In this document: piece after piece, positions 6,471 through 14,745 of the stretch
Layout: every line of letters starts with the position of its first letter
Numbering within the stretch: position 1 is the stretch's first letter
NCBI GenBank assembly: GCA_964480475.1
Contig: CAYZPW010000051.1
Location: 1-24,366 of the forward strand
Source of the DNA: CAYZPW01 sp964480475
GTDB lineage: Bacteria > B130-G9
Length of the DNA stretch: 24,366 nucleotides
Direction of reading: 5' to 3'
Program-made: the position numbers and the translations under genes
The notes under the pieces: generated by a model
The model's input: the letters and a program-made list of their open reading frames with translations, nothing else
What the model was told of the DNA's origin: nothing
Databases searched by the model: none

Positions 6471-9176
6471 TCATGTGTCCTTTCTTATGATTAGGCCTAA
6501 TTCACTATCTAGACGGAGGCGATACTCTCCGACCTTCGCGGAATCGTCGTCTTCAAGGATGACGCACTTGTGATGGCGTAGTAGCGGACATTTGCGCCAA
6601 CCTCTGGGGCCCTCATCATTCAATAGCGCCCGGAAGACCCCTTTCTGCGTGATTGAAAGGGATTGCTCAAGAAGCTTCCTCTTGGATTCTGTGTCGGGCT
6701 CCCTATTCAGGTTGAGCGCGTGATTCTCTTGCAGGCAAACGATGTTGATTGATGGTTCCCCGGATCTTGTCAAAGCCTGCATTGTCTCGTGAACCTCCGG
6801 ATTGTCTTCCTGCAACTGTCGATTGAAGTCCTCAAAGATGTCGTCCTCATAATCAGGCGCGAGCACCAGGCAACATTTTGCTTTGGCTCGCAGGACACTG
6901 ATGTCGCTCCCGAACTTCCTTAGGCTCTTCTCCCACGCCTGCTTGACAGAATCCGGCAAGTCTAAAGGGCAGAGGATATCTCCATAAGCGTCCTCTATCA
7001 GCGACTCCACGTCATGGGGAATGTCAATGCAATCGCGCCCCTCTAGCGCGAGATAGGAGCGCAGTAAGATGTGCGCGTCATATACCGCTGACGTGCCGGA
7101 GTCGAACATCGGGATGTTGTCATCCATGGCTGGCTTGCAGATCCAGATGGTTGGGTGGCACAGCCCTGTCGGACGCCCGTCCCGCTCGTGCCTGTGGAGC
7201 CTGCCAACTCGCTGCAGGATAAGATCGACCGGGGCAATGTCCGTGACCATTAAATCGAAATCAAGATCGAGACTCTGCTCAATAACCTGAGTGGCAACCA
7301 GAACCATCCGGTAAGGACGATCTTGCGCATTCGGGCCGAAGCGCTTGAGCACTCTTGCTTCTCGTTCTGCGCGATCCCTGTGTAGATAGCGGGCATGGAA
7401 AAGATCCAATTCCTCATTGGGGAAGAACCGTTTCAACGCTGAGTACACATCCTGTGCGCGGCCCACGGTATTGCAGATCACTGCAGCACAACCGCCTTCG
7501 CTCAGCGCTGTGCTGAGCTTCTCACCCAGTTTATCGGGCTCTCTCTCAATCCAATTCAATCGGATGCTACGTCTATTCAGGTCTGAGGTCTCGATGTGAT
7601 CATCGCAGACTTCGTCGCCCAGTGCCCAGGTTATCCGGGGGTAAGACGCTTTTAGACTGTCATCGATCATCTGCGTGCCCTGCCCCTTCATATACGCCTT
7701 GAGGAGCGATTTTCGCTTTTCGTTAGGCAGCGTTGCCGACAATATCACTACTGAGGATTGGATCGATGCCAGCCACTCTAGCAGGCGCTCCAGAAGAGTG
7801 GTCATATATGTATCGTAAGCATGCACCTCGTCAAAAATAACGGTCTTGTGAGCCAAGCCGAATAGCCGAACGAAAAAATGCTTGGTTTGAAGGATAGAGA
7901 GCAGAGCCTGGTCAATTGTGCCGACGCCAAAAGGCGCGAGAAAGCCCCTCTTGCGATAGGTGAACCATTCTGCGGCCTGGACGGCTCCCTCTCGCTCCCC
8001 ATCTTCATCTACCGCAGCAACTCCATAAAGATCGGCATTCCTAAGCATCTCATCGAACTCCGCCGAGAGCGCCGCATGACCATGCTGGAGCATCAAGTTC
8101 ACATGCTTCCCGGCGAAGCGGTGTGCGATATATGCCCTGATTCTGCCAAACATCTGATTACTCGTTGCCTGCGTGGGCAGGGCGAAGTAGTAACCCCGTT
8201 GACCTAGCTCGACCGCCCAATGGTCTGCAAGATACACCGCGGCTTCAGTCTTCCCCTCGCCAGTCGGAGCCTCGATAATCACCAAGCCTGGACGCGTCAT
8301 CTGAGGACCAAGTTGTTCTTCCACAGCCTGTTGCACCGGTCGGAGTTCACGCTTGGCTATATCGCCAAACAACTCGGCAATCCGGCAGCTATGATTAGGC
8401 GGTGACCAATGCTTCCATCGGGTTCTATCAAGGAAGTCGTCGGCGCTCGCTCGAGCAGTTTCCGCATAATTATGCAGATTGCATTCGTTTTCCCAGTACG
8501 GGAAGAAGCGCTCGTTAGAGGCGATCCAGTCTGCCACAGAGACAAGGCCGGCAACGGCTACCGCCGCGCCATTGTCGAGCCCCTTCACATGGTTATCGTG
8601 GACAATTGACAACGCCTCTGCAACGGCCGAGGACAGCAGCATACGTATTCGATCCCAACTCTCTCCTCCCTTGGAGGTGGGGGATAGGCGATTAAGATTC
8701 TCGCTTCTCGGGAAAACCCCGTGATGAGCGCCAAGAATGACACCTATCTCTTTGGAGAGATTGCCATCATAGCCAAGTAGTTCGCTGAGAATTACAGGAA
8801 TCGTTGCAGCCGATACCAAGCTATGACTGGTGTTATCTGAAATCGTAGCAAATGACAGACCAAGGTCCTCGAGGTGCTTCCTTGCCTCGGGATCTTTCGC
8901 CTGAAACGCGGGCGATGCCTTGCCTATGTCGTGCAGCGCTGCCCAGAACGCGAGGATTCTGCCCGTGGTCCCATCTTCACCGATATCGAGCTGCTGGATC
9001 AGCCATGATCTGAAGCTGCTTTGAAGCACGTCCTCCCACAGTGCAGTTACAACGCAGGCGGTATCCATCATGTGGCAGATCAGAGGATGGCGGTGGATTC
9101 TGCCATTACCCTCTTTTTTCTTGGCCCAAAGTGCTCGCAGCAAAGTGGTGGCAGCAGCAGCGCGCAGGCTGTTCAC
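6471..9176 (-). CDS. cas3: Cas3 helicase-nuclease, type I-E
   Basis: Cas3 is recruited by target-bound Cascade and unwinds and degrades the target DNA. Counting from the GTG at 9176, the N-terminal HD nuclease has His35 (HPLICHM), His82-Asp83 (ALHDIGK), His151-His152 (GAHHG) and Asp216 (SVADW). The SF2 helicase has motif I APTGEGKT at about 303-310, motif II DEVH at about 449-452, motif III SAT at about 480-482, motif V (ATQVIEQSLDLDFD) and motif VI (QRVGRLHRH). The frame stays open to another GTG at 9248, but that start has no ribosome site. The GTG at 9176 has GGAGGT eight nucleotides upstream and puts the conserved LWAKK block about 15 residues from the N-terminus, as in other I-E Cas3 proteins. 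It is the first gene of the operon. Confidence 0.97.
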   Translation of the reverse strand: MNSLRAAAATTLLRALWAKKKEGNGRIHRHPLICHMMDTACVVTALWEDVLQSSFRSWLIQQLDIGEDGTTGRILAFWAALHDIGKASPAFQAKDPEARKHLEDLGLSFATISDNTSHSLVSAATIPVILSELLGYDGNLSKEIGVILGAHHGVFPRSENLNRLSPTSKGGESWDRIRMLLSSAVAEALSIVHDNHVKGLDNGAAVAVAGLVSVADWIASNERFFPYWENECNLHNYAETARASADDFLDRTRWKHWSPPNHSCRIAELFGDIAKRELRPVQQAVEEQLGPQMTRPGLVIIEAPTGEGKTEAAVYLADHWAVELGQRGYYFALPTQATSNQMFGRIRAYIAHRFAGKHVNLMLQHGHAALSAEFDEMLRNADLYGVAAVDEDGEREGAVQAAEWFTYRKRGFLAPFGVGTIDQALLSILQTKHFFVRLFGLAHKTVIFDEVHAYDTYMTTLLERLLEWLASIQSSVVILSATLPNEKRKSLLKAYMKGQGTQMIDDSLKASYPRITWALGDEVCDDHIETSDLNRRSIRLNWIEREPDKLGEKLSTALSEGGCAAVICNTVGRAQDVYSALKRFFPNEELDLFHARYLHRDRAEREARVLKRFGPNAQDRPYRMVLVATQVIEQSLDLDFDLMVTDIAPVDLILQRVGRLHRHERDGRPTGLCHPTIWICKPAMDDNIPMFDSGTSAVYDAHILLRSYLALEGRDCIDIPHDVESLIEDAYGDILCPLDLPDSVKQAWEKSLRKFGSDISVLRAKAKCCLVLAPDYEDDIFEDFNRQLQEDNPEVHETMQALTRSGEPSINIVCLQENHALNLNREPDTESKRKLLEQSLSITQKGVFRALLNDEGPRGWRKCPLLRHHKCVILEDDDSAKVGEYRLRLDSELGLIIRKDT

Positions 9177-9344
9177 AAAATGGGACCTCCAATCGTTGGG
9201 GCAAGAGGTTCTGCTTGCTGGGCACGTAGAGTCTCCCTCTGAGCACACCAGGCTGCGCCAAGGTTAATGCTCGCCAAGCACATATACGTGTTCGTTAGCT
9301 CAGAAGTCGCGCACAGCTCAAGCAGAACTGTCACCTTCGGAGAA

Positions 9345-9372
9345 TTGAAACATAAATTTACCGTCGTTTCAA
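9345..9372. promoter_or_regulatory. Perfect dyad upstream of cas3, possible operator
   Basis: TTGAAAC (9345-9351) and GTTTCAA (9366-9372) form a perfect 7-bp inverted repeat around an A/T-rich 14-bp centre. It lies about 170 bp upstream of the chosen cas3 start in the likely promoter region. The spacing suits a dimeric transcription factor. A TTGAAA -35-like box is part of the minus-strand arm, but no good -10 follows at 17 nt. The operator role is inferred. Confidence 0.3.
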
Positions 9373-9644
9373 GATTTGGCCGCATTTGTGCTCGTGTGTC
9401 CCGCAGGCAGATTTTTTTAGGATAAATGGCGGAGACATTGGGAAGGTGTATAGGAGACGGCGCTCGACTTGATGTGGCCGAGTGCTCACGATCCCACAAA
9501 TTGCACCAGACGCCCGTAGAGCCATCTTCGCCTTTATGTGATGTCTGACGCGACTCCATTAGCTAGAACCCCCCGGAACGCTGTCAGAAAATCCTTTGGG
9601 CTATTGTGGGTCTTACCGACCGGCTCAGGGGAAGTGCCAAGCTG

Positions 9645-9778
9645 CCCGGTATGCTGTGAGTATGCCATAGACCCCTGAGTCTCCAGCAAGACAGGCCGTG
9701 ACTCAACGGCGGCAACTTGATGGCAGCGCTGTTTGCGGAAACCCCGTCCGGCCATGCCCCGGTATGCTGTCAGTATGC
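9645..9778. repeat. Two 21-bp direct repeats, each a GTATGC tandem pair
   Basis: The same 21-bp sequence, with one mismatch, occurs at 9645-9665 and 9758-9778. Each copy contains GTATGC twice with an 11-bp period (9649 and 9660; 9762 and 9773), so four half-sites sit on the same face of the helix within each pair. The block lies just beyond the 3' end of tRNA-Arg. Direct half-sites one helical turn apart suggest a protein-binding or recombination site. No partner protein is seen nearby. Confidence 0.55.
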
Positions 9779-9879
9779 TATTTTCGCACACCAACATCAG
9801 TAAGTATCAGGCTATATGGGGAAAACTCTCTTGAGAGGGATTTGAGAGGCGAAATCGTCGGGAAGGCTGCTATAAGGCG

Positions 9880-9953
9880 TGCGCCCGAGAGGATTCGAAC
9901 CTCCGGCACGTGGATTAGGAATCCACTGCTCTATCCTGCTGAGCTACGGGCGC
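9880..9953 (-). tRNA. tRNA-Arg (anticodon CCT)
   Basis: The minus strand folds as a full cloverleaf. It has acceptor GCGCCCG paired with CGGGCGC, a D arm GCTC/GAGC, an anticodon stem GTGGA/TCCAC around the loop TTCCTAA, a T arm GGAGG/CCTCT with TTCGAAT (one G-T pair), and discriminator A at 9880. The anticodon CCT reads AGG, giving arginine. The 3' CCA is not encoded. The variable loop is short, as expected for tRNA-Arg. Its 3' end points toward the cas3 gap, the usual orientation for an integration site. Confidence 0.97.
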
Positions 9954-10040
9954 AATCTGCTGAGGGGCAGAGAAATGCTATAACAGTGCGTGGCGTCAAT
10001 ACAAGACGCGAGAGGCGCCATTAAAGAGCTCCACTGTCGT

Positions 10041-10949
10041 CTAGATGTTCTCTCTCTCGTTGTCAGCCCCGTTCGACTCCTCGAGGTTAGATTCGGGCTC
10101 TGGCTCGCCGTCCCGAGGCTGCTCCCCCGACTCGACCGATACTTCAGCCTTGACCAATTGAACCTCGGAAGAGGTAAACTCCATTGTCACGCCCGTGATT
10201 AGCTGAACGTCAACCGTGCCCTTAAGCGGGTTCAACGTCCTGATCTTGCCGAGTCCAGCTGGGGTCTCGACGGCGGCGCCCTCCTTCGGCAGGTTACTCC
10301 TCAGCTCCTCGTAAGTCGCCTGCTCGTAAACCAAACAGCACAGCAGCCGCCCGCAGATGCCAGAGATCTTCGATGGATTGAGCGTAAGATTCTGGTCCCT
10401 CGCCATCTTCTTTGATACGGGCTGAAAACCACGAAGGAAGGATTTGCAGCATAGCTCCCGACCGCAGTACCCGAGTCCCCCGAGGATCTTCGCCTCGTCC
10501 CGAACGCCAACCTGCTTGAGCTCAATCCTCGTTCGAAACTGGTGCGCGAGGTCCCTGACCAGCTCGCGGAAATCGACCCTTGTTTCGGCCGTGAAATAGA
10601 AAAGCGACTGGGACCTGTCGAATGCATATTCCACCCGCACAAGCTTCATCGGCAGCTCTCTCTCCTTGATCAGGCGCTGACAAACATCGAATGCCTCGCT
10701 CTCCATCTTCCTGTTCTCGCGAATCGCGCCGAAGTCCTCATCTGTGGCCCGCCGTATCACTTCCCAGCCATCAGGAGAAAGACGCTCAGAATCGGTCATC
10801 CTGAGACCAGAAACAACGCTCCCAAACCTCTCCCCTTTGTTCGAGCGAACAACGCAGTAATCGCCGCAGTCAGGCGACAGATACTGGCAGATGCACTCCT
10901 CAAAACAGCCGGTCTGACGTAGTCTGACCCCAACCACCTTCACCTGCAA
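10041..10949 (-). CDS. PSP1 / RicT (YaaT) family protein
   Basis: The product has 302 residues with the PSP1 C-terminal domain. Two conserved cysteine blocks are visible: GGLGYCGRELCC at about 157-168 and ISGICGRLLCCLVYEQ at about 195-210. In Bacillus subtilis the related RicT is part of the RicAFT complex, which binds Fe-S clusters and affects mRNA maturation and development. Outside Firmicutes the role is unclear. The last 35 residues are acidic and low-complexity. The predicted start is TTG at 10949 with GGAGG eleven nucleotides upstream. That spacing is long, so the exact start is uncertain. It is transcribed away from aroF. Confidence 0.85.
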   Translation of the reverse strand: MQVKVVGVRLRQTGCFEECICQYLSPDCGDYCVVRSNKGERFGSVVSGLRMTDSERLSPDGWEVIRRATDEDFGAIRENRKMESEAFDVCQRLIKERELPMKLVRVEYAFDRSQSLFYFTAETRVDFRELVRDLAHQFRTRIELKQVGVRDEAKILGGLGYCGRELCCKSFLRGFQPVSKKMARDQNLTLNPSKISGICGRLLCCLVYEQATYEELRSNLPKEGAAVETPAGLGKIRTLNPLKGTVDVQLITGVTMEFTSSEVQLVKAEVSVESGEQPRDGEPEPESNLEESNGADNERENI

Positions 10950-11154
10950 ATCTACTTGGCCCTCCGGTCAACCGAACAGATCTCTATCACTCAATACACA
11001 AACAAACTAGCATACGCTGGGCGGCCAAAAGATCAACGAAACCTCGACGCAGAGGTTCTCGTAATGATCTGTCTTGACCGTCCCGCCATTGATGCATCGT
11101 GCTCTTTTGCGTTTTTCCCTTTCTTGCGTTCTTGCTCTTAGTTATGGAAACTCG

Positions 11155-11182
11155 TTGACAGGGCTTAGGCGCGGCATACAAT
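11155..11182 (+). promoter_or_regulatory. Near-consensus sigma-70 promoter of the aroF gene
   Basis: A perfect -35 TTGACA (11155-11160) and a -10 TACAAT (11177-11182, one mismatch) are separated by 16 bp. Transcription would begin near 11189, about 50 nt before the DAHP synthase ATG. This is the best promoter match I found in the window and implies strong housekeeping expression. Confidence 0.75.
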
Positions 11183-11240
11183 ACGCTTGATTGGATTCGG
11201 CCTTTGACGCGGGGTTGCCTTTTCACTTATCGAACAGGAA

Positions 11241-12041
11241 ATGGATTTGGACGAGCGGACAGGTTTTGAGGTTGAGGGCGTTCAAATCGGCGGCAAGGAG
11301 CCGGTCATCATCGCTGGGCCCTGCACAGTTGAGAGCGAGGAGCAGACGATGGCTGTCGCGAGAGTGGTGAGGGCGGCCGGCATCAAGATACTTCGCGGGG
11401 GAGCGTTCAAACCTCGGACTTCGCCGTATAGTTTCCAGGGGCTCGGCGAGGAGGGGCTCAAGATCCTGAAGACAGCGAAGGAGGAGACAGGTCTTCTGGT
11501 CCAGACCGAGGTCATGGACACGAGCCAGATCGACCTCGTCTGCGAGTATGCCGACATCCTTCAGGTGGGGACGCGCAACATGATGAACTACTCGCTATTG
11601 AAGGCCCTGGGCGACGTGGGGTTCCCGGTTATGTTGAAGCGCGGCTTCATGGCGACGGTCGAGGAGCTCTTGCTGGCCGCCGAGTACATCACTAAAGGCG
11701 GCAACGAACGCCTGTTCCTGTGCGAGCGTGGCATAAGGAGTTTCGACGACTCGACTAGGTTCACGCTTGACCTGGCCGCGGTCCCACTGATCAAGAAGAT
11801 GAGTTCGCTGCCGATAATCATCGATCCAAGCCACGCGACAGGACGGGCGGACCTCATCATCCCGATGTCGCTGGCGGGCCTTGCGGCTGGGGCAGATGGT
11901 GTCATGGTTGAGGTCCATCCCTGGCCCAAGAAGGCGATGTGCGACGGCCTGCAATCGCTCTCATTCGACATGTTCGAGGAGTTCATGGGGAAGGTGCGCT
12001 CGATGATCGCGTTCCTCGCTTCGCAGAATCAGGAGCTGTGA
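11241..12041 (+). CDS. aroF: 3-deoxy-7-phosphoheptulonate (DAHP) synthase, class I-beta
   Basis: This enzyme condenses phosphoenolpyruvate with erythrose 4-phosphate, the first step of the shikimate pathway, in the cytoplasm. The 266-residue protein is a single TIM barrel. Visible motifs are AGPCTVES with metal ligand Cys28, RGGAFKPRTSPYSFQG (about 52-67), MLKRG (131-135), IDPSHATG with His198, and DGVMVEVHP..KA..DG with Glu224 and Asp235. The N-terminal ACT-like/ferredoxin-like regulatory domain found in many relatives (about 338 residues) is absent, as in Pyrococcus-type enzymes, so feedback inhibition through that domain is not expected. The start ATG has only AGGA directly upstream, a close and weak ribosome site, but no other in-frame start exists after the upstream stop at 11205. 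Confidence 0.96.
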   Translation: MDLDERTGFEVEGVQIGGKEPVIIAGPCTVESEEQTMAVARVVRAAGIKILRGGAFKPRTSPYSFQGLGEEGLKILKTAKEETGLLVQTEVMDTSQIDLVCEYADILQVGTRNMMNYSLLKALGDVGFPVMLKRGFMATVEELLLAAEYITKGGNERLFLCERGIRSFDDSTRFTLDLAAVPLIKKMSSLPIIIDPSHATGRADLIIPMSLAGLAAGADGVMVEVHPWPKKAMCDGLQSLSFDMFEEFMGKVRSMIAFLASQNQEL

Positions 12042-12130
12042 TCTGTGAGAGGGAATGAGCGTCAAAGGCGGGCTAGAGAGCCTGCCCAACACCTCATTTG
12101 AGGCTATAGGTCAAAGGGGACTACCTGAAG

Positions 12131-12850
12131 ATGCGCCTCAAGGTTCTGGCGATGATTCCCACATTCAACGAGCGCGAGAGTATTACTCCGCTTATCAAGG
12201 AGATTCTCGCGCTTGCGGATGATTTCGGCGTTCTTGTTGTCGATGACGATTCCCCTGACGGGACGGCGGCGGCGGTCGAGCGGTTTGCGGAGCGTGAGCC
12301 TGAAAGGGTCTTTCTGCTGCTCAGGCGAGAGAATCGAGGAAGGGGTTACGCTGGTGTCGCGGGGTTCATTGAGGCGACGAGGCGGGACCCGGAGTTTATT
12401 GTCGAGATGGACGCCGACTTCTCGCACCGGCCGTGCTATATCCCGCAGTTTCTTGAAGCGATAGGGGATGCGGATATCGTGATTGGCTCCCGCGGCGTGA
12501 GGGGCGGGGACCAGGTTGGCAGAAGTTTTGGGCGGAAGGTCATCACGAGGCTTGCGAATGGCTATATCATGTCCGTGCTCGGCATCTACGGGCACGATCT
12601 GACGTCGGGGTTTAGGCTGTTCAGGACGTCGGCATTGAAGGGGCTGCCACTTGATACGATGATATCGAAGGGTCCGGAGGTAGTGCAGGAGGTCCTCTGT
12701 CTCGCCCAACGTCACGGACTCAAGATTGCGGAACACCCGATCGTTTTCTACGATCGCTCGGTCGGCAAGTCAACGTTCAATTGGAGGATAGCGCTTCGTA
12801 GTCTTATGATGATGTGGCGTTTCAGGTTTAGGTATTTGCGCGGTTCATGA
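12131..12850 (+). CDS. Polyprenol-phosphate mannosyltransferase-like GT2 (DPM1-like)
   Basis: This is a 239-residue family 2 glycosyltransferase of the dolichol-phosphate mannose synthase group. It would transfer a sugar, typically mannose from GDP-mannose, to a lipid phosphate carrier at the inner membrane face. Motifs in order are MIPTFNERE (8-16), VVDDDSPDGT (36-45), NRGRGYAGVAGF (68-79), the metal-binding DAD with FSH (94-99), ISKGPEVVQE and a C-terminal VGKSTFNWR. No transmembrane GtrA-like tail is present, so it is the short soluble form. The ATG is preceded by AAGGGG at about 11 nt. It follows aroF by 89 bp in the same direction. The sugar donor is not determined. Confidence 0.92.
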   Translation: MRLKVLAMIPTFNERESITPLIKEILALADDFGVLVVDDDSPDGTAAAVERFAEREPERVFLLLRRENRGRGYAGVAGFIEATRRDPEFIVEMDADFSHRPCYIPQFLEAIGDADIVIGSRGVRGGDQVGRSFGRKVITRLANGYIMSVLGIYGHDLTSGFRLFRTSALKGLPLDTMISKGPEVVQEVLCLAQRHGLKIAEHPIVFYDRSVGKSTFNWRIALRSLMMMWRFRFRYLRGS

Positions 12851-13079
12851 CTTGGCTGTCCCGAGTATTCTATGGCCTGGATACTGATTGAGCTTTGCGT
12901 CGGGCGCGGGATCAAAGGAAAATGCTTGAACTAAGAACACATCTTAGGGTAATAGTGTCAGGCGTTGCCAGTTGACGTGGCAGGAGTTATGACATAGTGG
13001 TTAAGTCTCGTTTGGTTTCTCTCATGAGCGGTCTAGTTAGATGCTCCGATGTCGTGTGTTGTCAATCTTGGTGAATTAG

Positions 13080-14708
13080 ATGGCGGAAGAAGCTCCCAAG
13101 AAACTCATACTCCCGATCAAAGAGGAAGGTGGTAGGTTGTTCCTGACGATAACACCGGACATAAAGAGCCGGTATAAGCTCGGCGAGATCAGGTCAAATA
13201 TGCTTGAACTTGGCGTTGGAAACATGCGGCTTGACCTCATCAGGGCCGTTATAGAAAAGGCGTCCGGCCAGCCAGAGGATATCGGTCCGGTTTTCACCTA
13301 TTTCGACAAAGAAAAGGAGAAATACATCACGGTCATGGTTGCCGATGACGAGCAGTGGGCTCTAATGGACGTGGGGAACTGGAGCGTCGCGCAGATAACG
13401 GCTGACGACCTTCGCTTTTGCTTGTATAAGGCCGGTGTCGTCGAGGGAATAAGGGAGGACAACCTAGTAGAGGCGGTGGCGAAAAAGGAGGCAAACAGAG
13501 AGTTCCCTGTGGCTGAAGCTGTTTCTCCCGTTGATGGCGAGGATGCGCAGATCGAGCACATAGTAACCGTTTCGCACAAGCCAAAGCCCAAGATATTGGA
13601 TGACGGGTCGGTTGATCTTAAGTCCTACGACCTTCTGGTTGCCGTCAACAAGGATCAGGTTCTGACAAGGAAGATCCCCGCGAAACACGGCATCCCGGGC
13701 GCGACCGTTCGCGGCCGTCCGATACCGGCGAGGCAGGGGAATGACGTGCGCCTTTCGGCGAGCAAAGGTACCTACGTCTCTGAGGACGGGTTGGAGTTCA
13801 GGGCCGCCGCCGACGGTAACGTGCTGAAGGACAGCAAGGGCTGCCTGTATGTTGAGCAGGTATATAATGTCCGCGGGGACCTGGGCTACTCGACCGGAAA
13901 CATCGATTGTGCAGGAGACGTAAAGATCGGTGGGGATGTTCTGTCTGGGTTTTCTGTGGTTGCGACCGGTGATATAGTCATCCACGGCGTGATAGAGGGC
14001 GCCAGAGTTGTCTCGAAGAAGGGTAGTGTGATGGTCAAGGGTGGTATTCACGGTAAGCAGCGTCAGGCGTATATCAAAGCGAAAGAGACCGTGGCCGCCA
14101 AGTTCGTTCAGGAGGCGACTGTTTTCGCTGACGATACAGTCATGGTTTCCGGGCACGTCCTCGATAGCACCATTAAGGCGGGAAAGAAAGTGGACGTGTC
14201 ATCGCAACGAGGAAGCGTTCTCAACAGCCTTGTACAGGCTGGGGAAGAGGTAATTGTCCGGAATCTGGGAGGTTCACGCTCCAGAGGGACAGAGGCTCGT
14301 ATCGCCGACACCGAGAAGGATGCAGACGAGATCAGAGGAAGAATCGCTGAGCTGGAGCAGTTCATCGCCGGGTCGGCGGAGAAGCTGGATAAGCTTAAGG
14401 AAGTCGTTGACTCGCTTAAAAAGGCCGCCGGCCCCGCCGCTCAAGTGGACTCAAGTCTCAAGAGTTACGTTGAGATGATCAAGGAGGAGAACGAGAAGCT
14501 CCGGAATGCGATGGAGGAGCAGTCTGGCCTGAGGAACCTCTTGGCTAAGCTGCTTCGGGGCCAGATAACAGTCATCGACACGTCGTACCCGGGGTCTAAG
14601 GTCTCCATCGCTGGGCTGGTCGAAACGGTGAAGGACCCGCTCCAGGCCCTGGTTTATTGCGTTGAAAGAGGTCAGTTAACCAGCAAGCCGTACAAGGCCA
14701 CCCGATGA
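13080..14708 (+). CDS. FapA-family (DUF342) beta-helix protein
   Basis: This 542-residue protein belongs to the DUF342/FapA family (named flagellar assembly protein A). Residues 1-175 form a variable N-terminal part. Residues about 180-260 hold the DUF342 entry (DLLVAVNKDQVLTRKIPAKHGIPGATVRG in part). Residues about 262-400 carry repeated turns such as GDVKIGGDVLSG and ATGDIVIHGVIEGA that build a right-handed beta helix, and about 405-490 is a heptad-rich coiled coil. In Vibrio, FapA affects flagellar assembly and the localisation of partner proteins. Here no flagellar gene is visible, so the role may be in polar or envelope organisation. GGTGA lies seven nucleotides before the ATG. It converges with the next gene. 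Confidence 0.88.
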   Translation: MAEEAPKKLILPIKEEGGRLFLTITPDIKSRYKLGEIRSNMLELGVGNMRLDLIRAVIEKASGQPEDIGPVFTYFDKEKEKYITVMVADDEQWALMDVGNWSVAQITADDLRFCLYKAGVVEGIREDNLVEAVAKKEANREFPVAEAVSPVDGEDAQIEHIVTVSHKPKPKILDDGSVDLKSYDLLVAVNKDQVLTRKIPAKHGIPGATVRGRPIPARQGNDVRLSASKGTYVSEDGLEFRAAADGNVLKDSKGCLYVEQVYNVRGDLGYSTGNIDCAGDVKIGGDVLSGFSVVATGDIVIHGVIEGARVVSKKGSVMVKGGIHGKQRQAYIKAKETVAAKFVQEATVFADDTVMVSGHVLDSTIKAGKKVDVSSQRGSVLNSLVQAGEEVIVRNLGGSRSRGTEARIADTEKDADEIRGRIAELEQFIAGSAEKLDKLKEVVDSLKKAAGPAAQVDSSLKSYVEMIKEENEKLRNAMEEQSGLRNLLAKLLRGQITVIDTSYPGSKVSIAGLVETVKDPLQALVYCVERGQLTSKPYKATR

Positions 14709-14745
14709 CCGTCGTGGCCAATGCCTGAGAGTCGTAAGTCGGCTG

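Larger units (their letters stand above)
9177..9879. other. Gene-poor gap between cas3 and tRNA-Arg
   Basis: No convincing gene is seen in these roughly 700 bp. Open frames exist on both strands but lack family resemblance and good starts. It should hold the cas operon promoter, reading leftward. Distinct elements are a 7-bp dyad at 9345-9372 and two copies of a 21-bp direct repeat at 9645-9665 and 9758-9778. A T-run at about 9412-9418 is A-rich on the cas strand but has no associated hairpin. Confidence 0.6.

Noticed and set aside
9173..9559. Possible 128-residue protein upstream of cas3 on the minus strand
   Set aside because: No family resemblance, odd composition, and it overlaps the cas3 start region and its ribosome site in another frame.
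9817..9829. 13-bp match to the end of a CRISPR repeat plus the start of a spacer (274-286), considered as an array remnant
   Set aside because: Only the A-rich end of the repeat is shared and no second repeat or stem is present. A chance match is likely.
12069..12107. Two small hairpins after aroF considered as a terminator
   Set aside because: One stem has a mismatch, neither is followed by a T-run, and the downstream gene is codirectional.
12104..12736. 210-codon minus-strand frame opposite the glycosyltransferase
   Set aside because: Antisense shadow of a GT2 gene with intact DDDSPDGT and DAD motifs.
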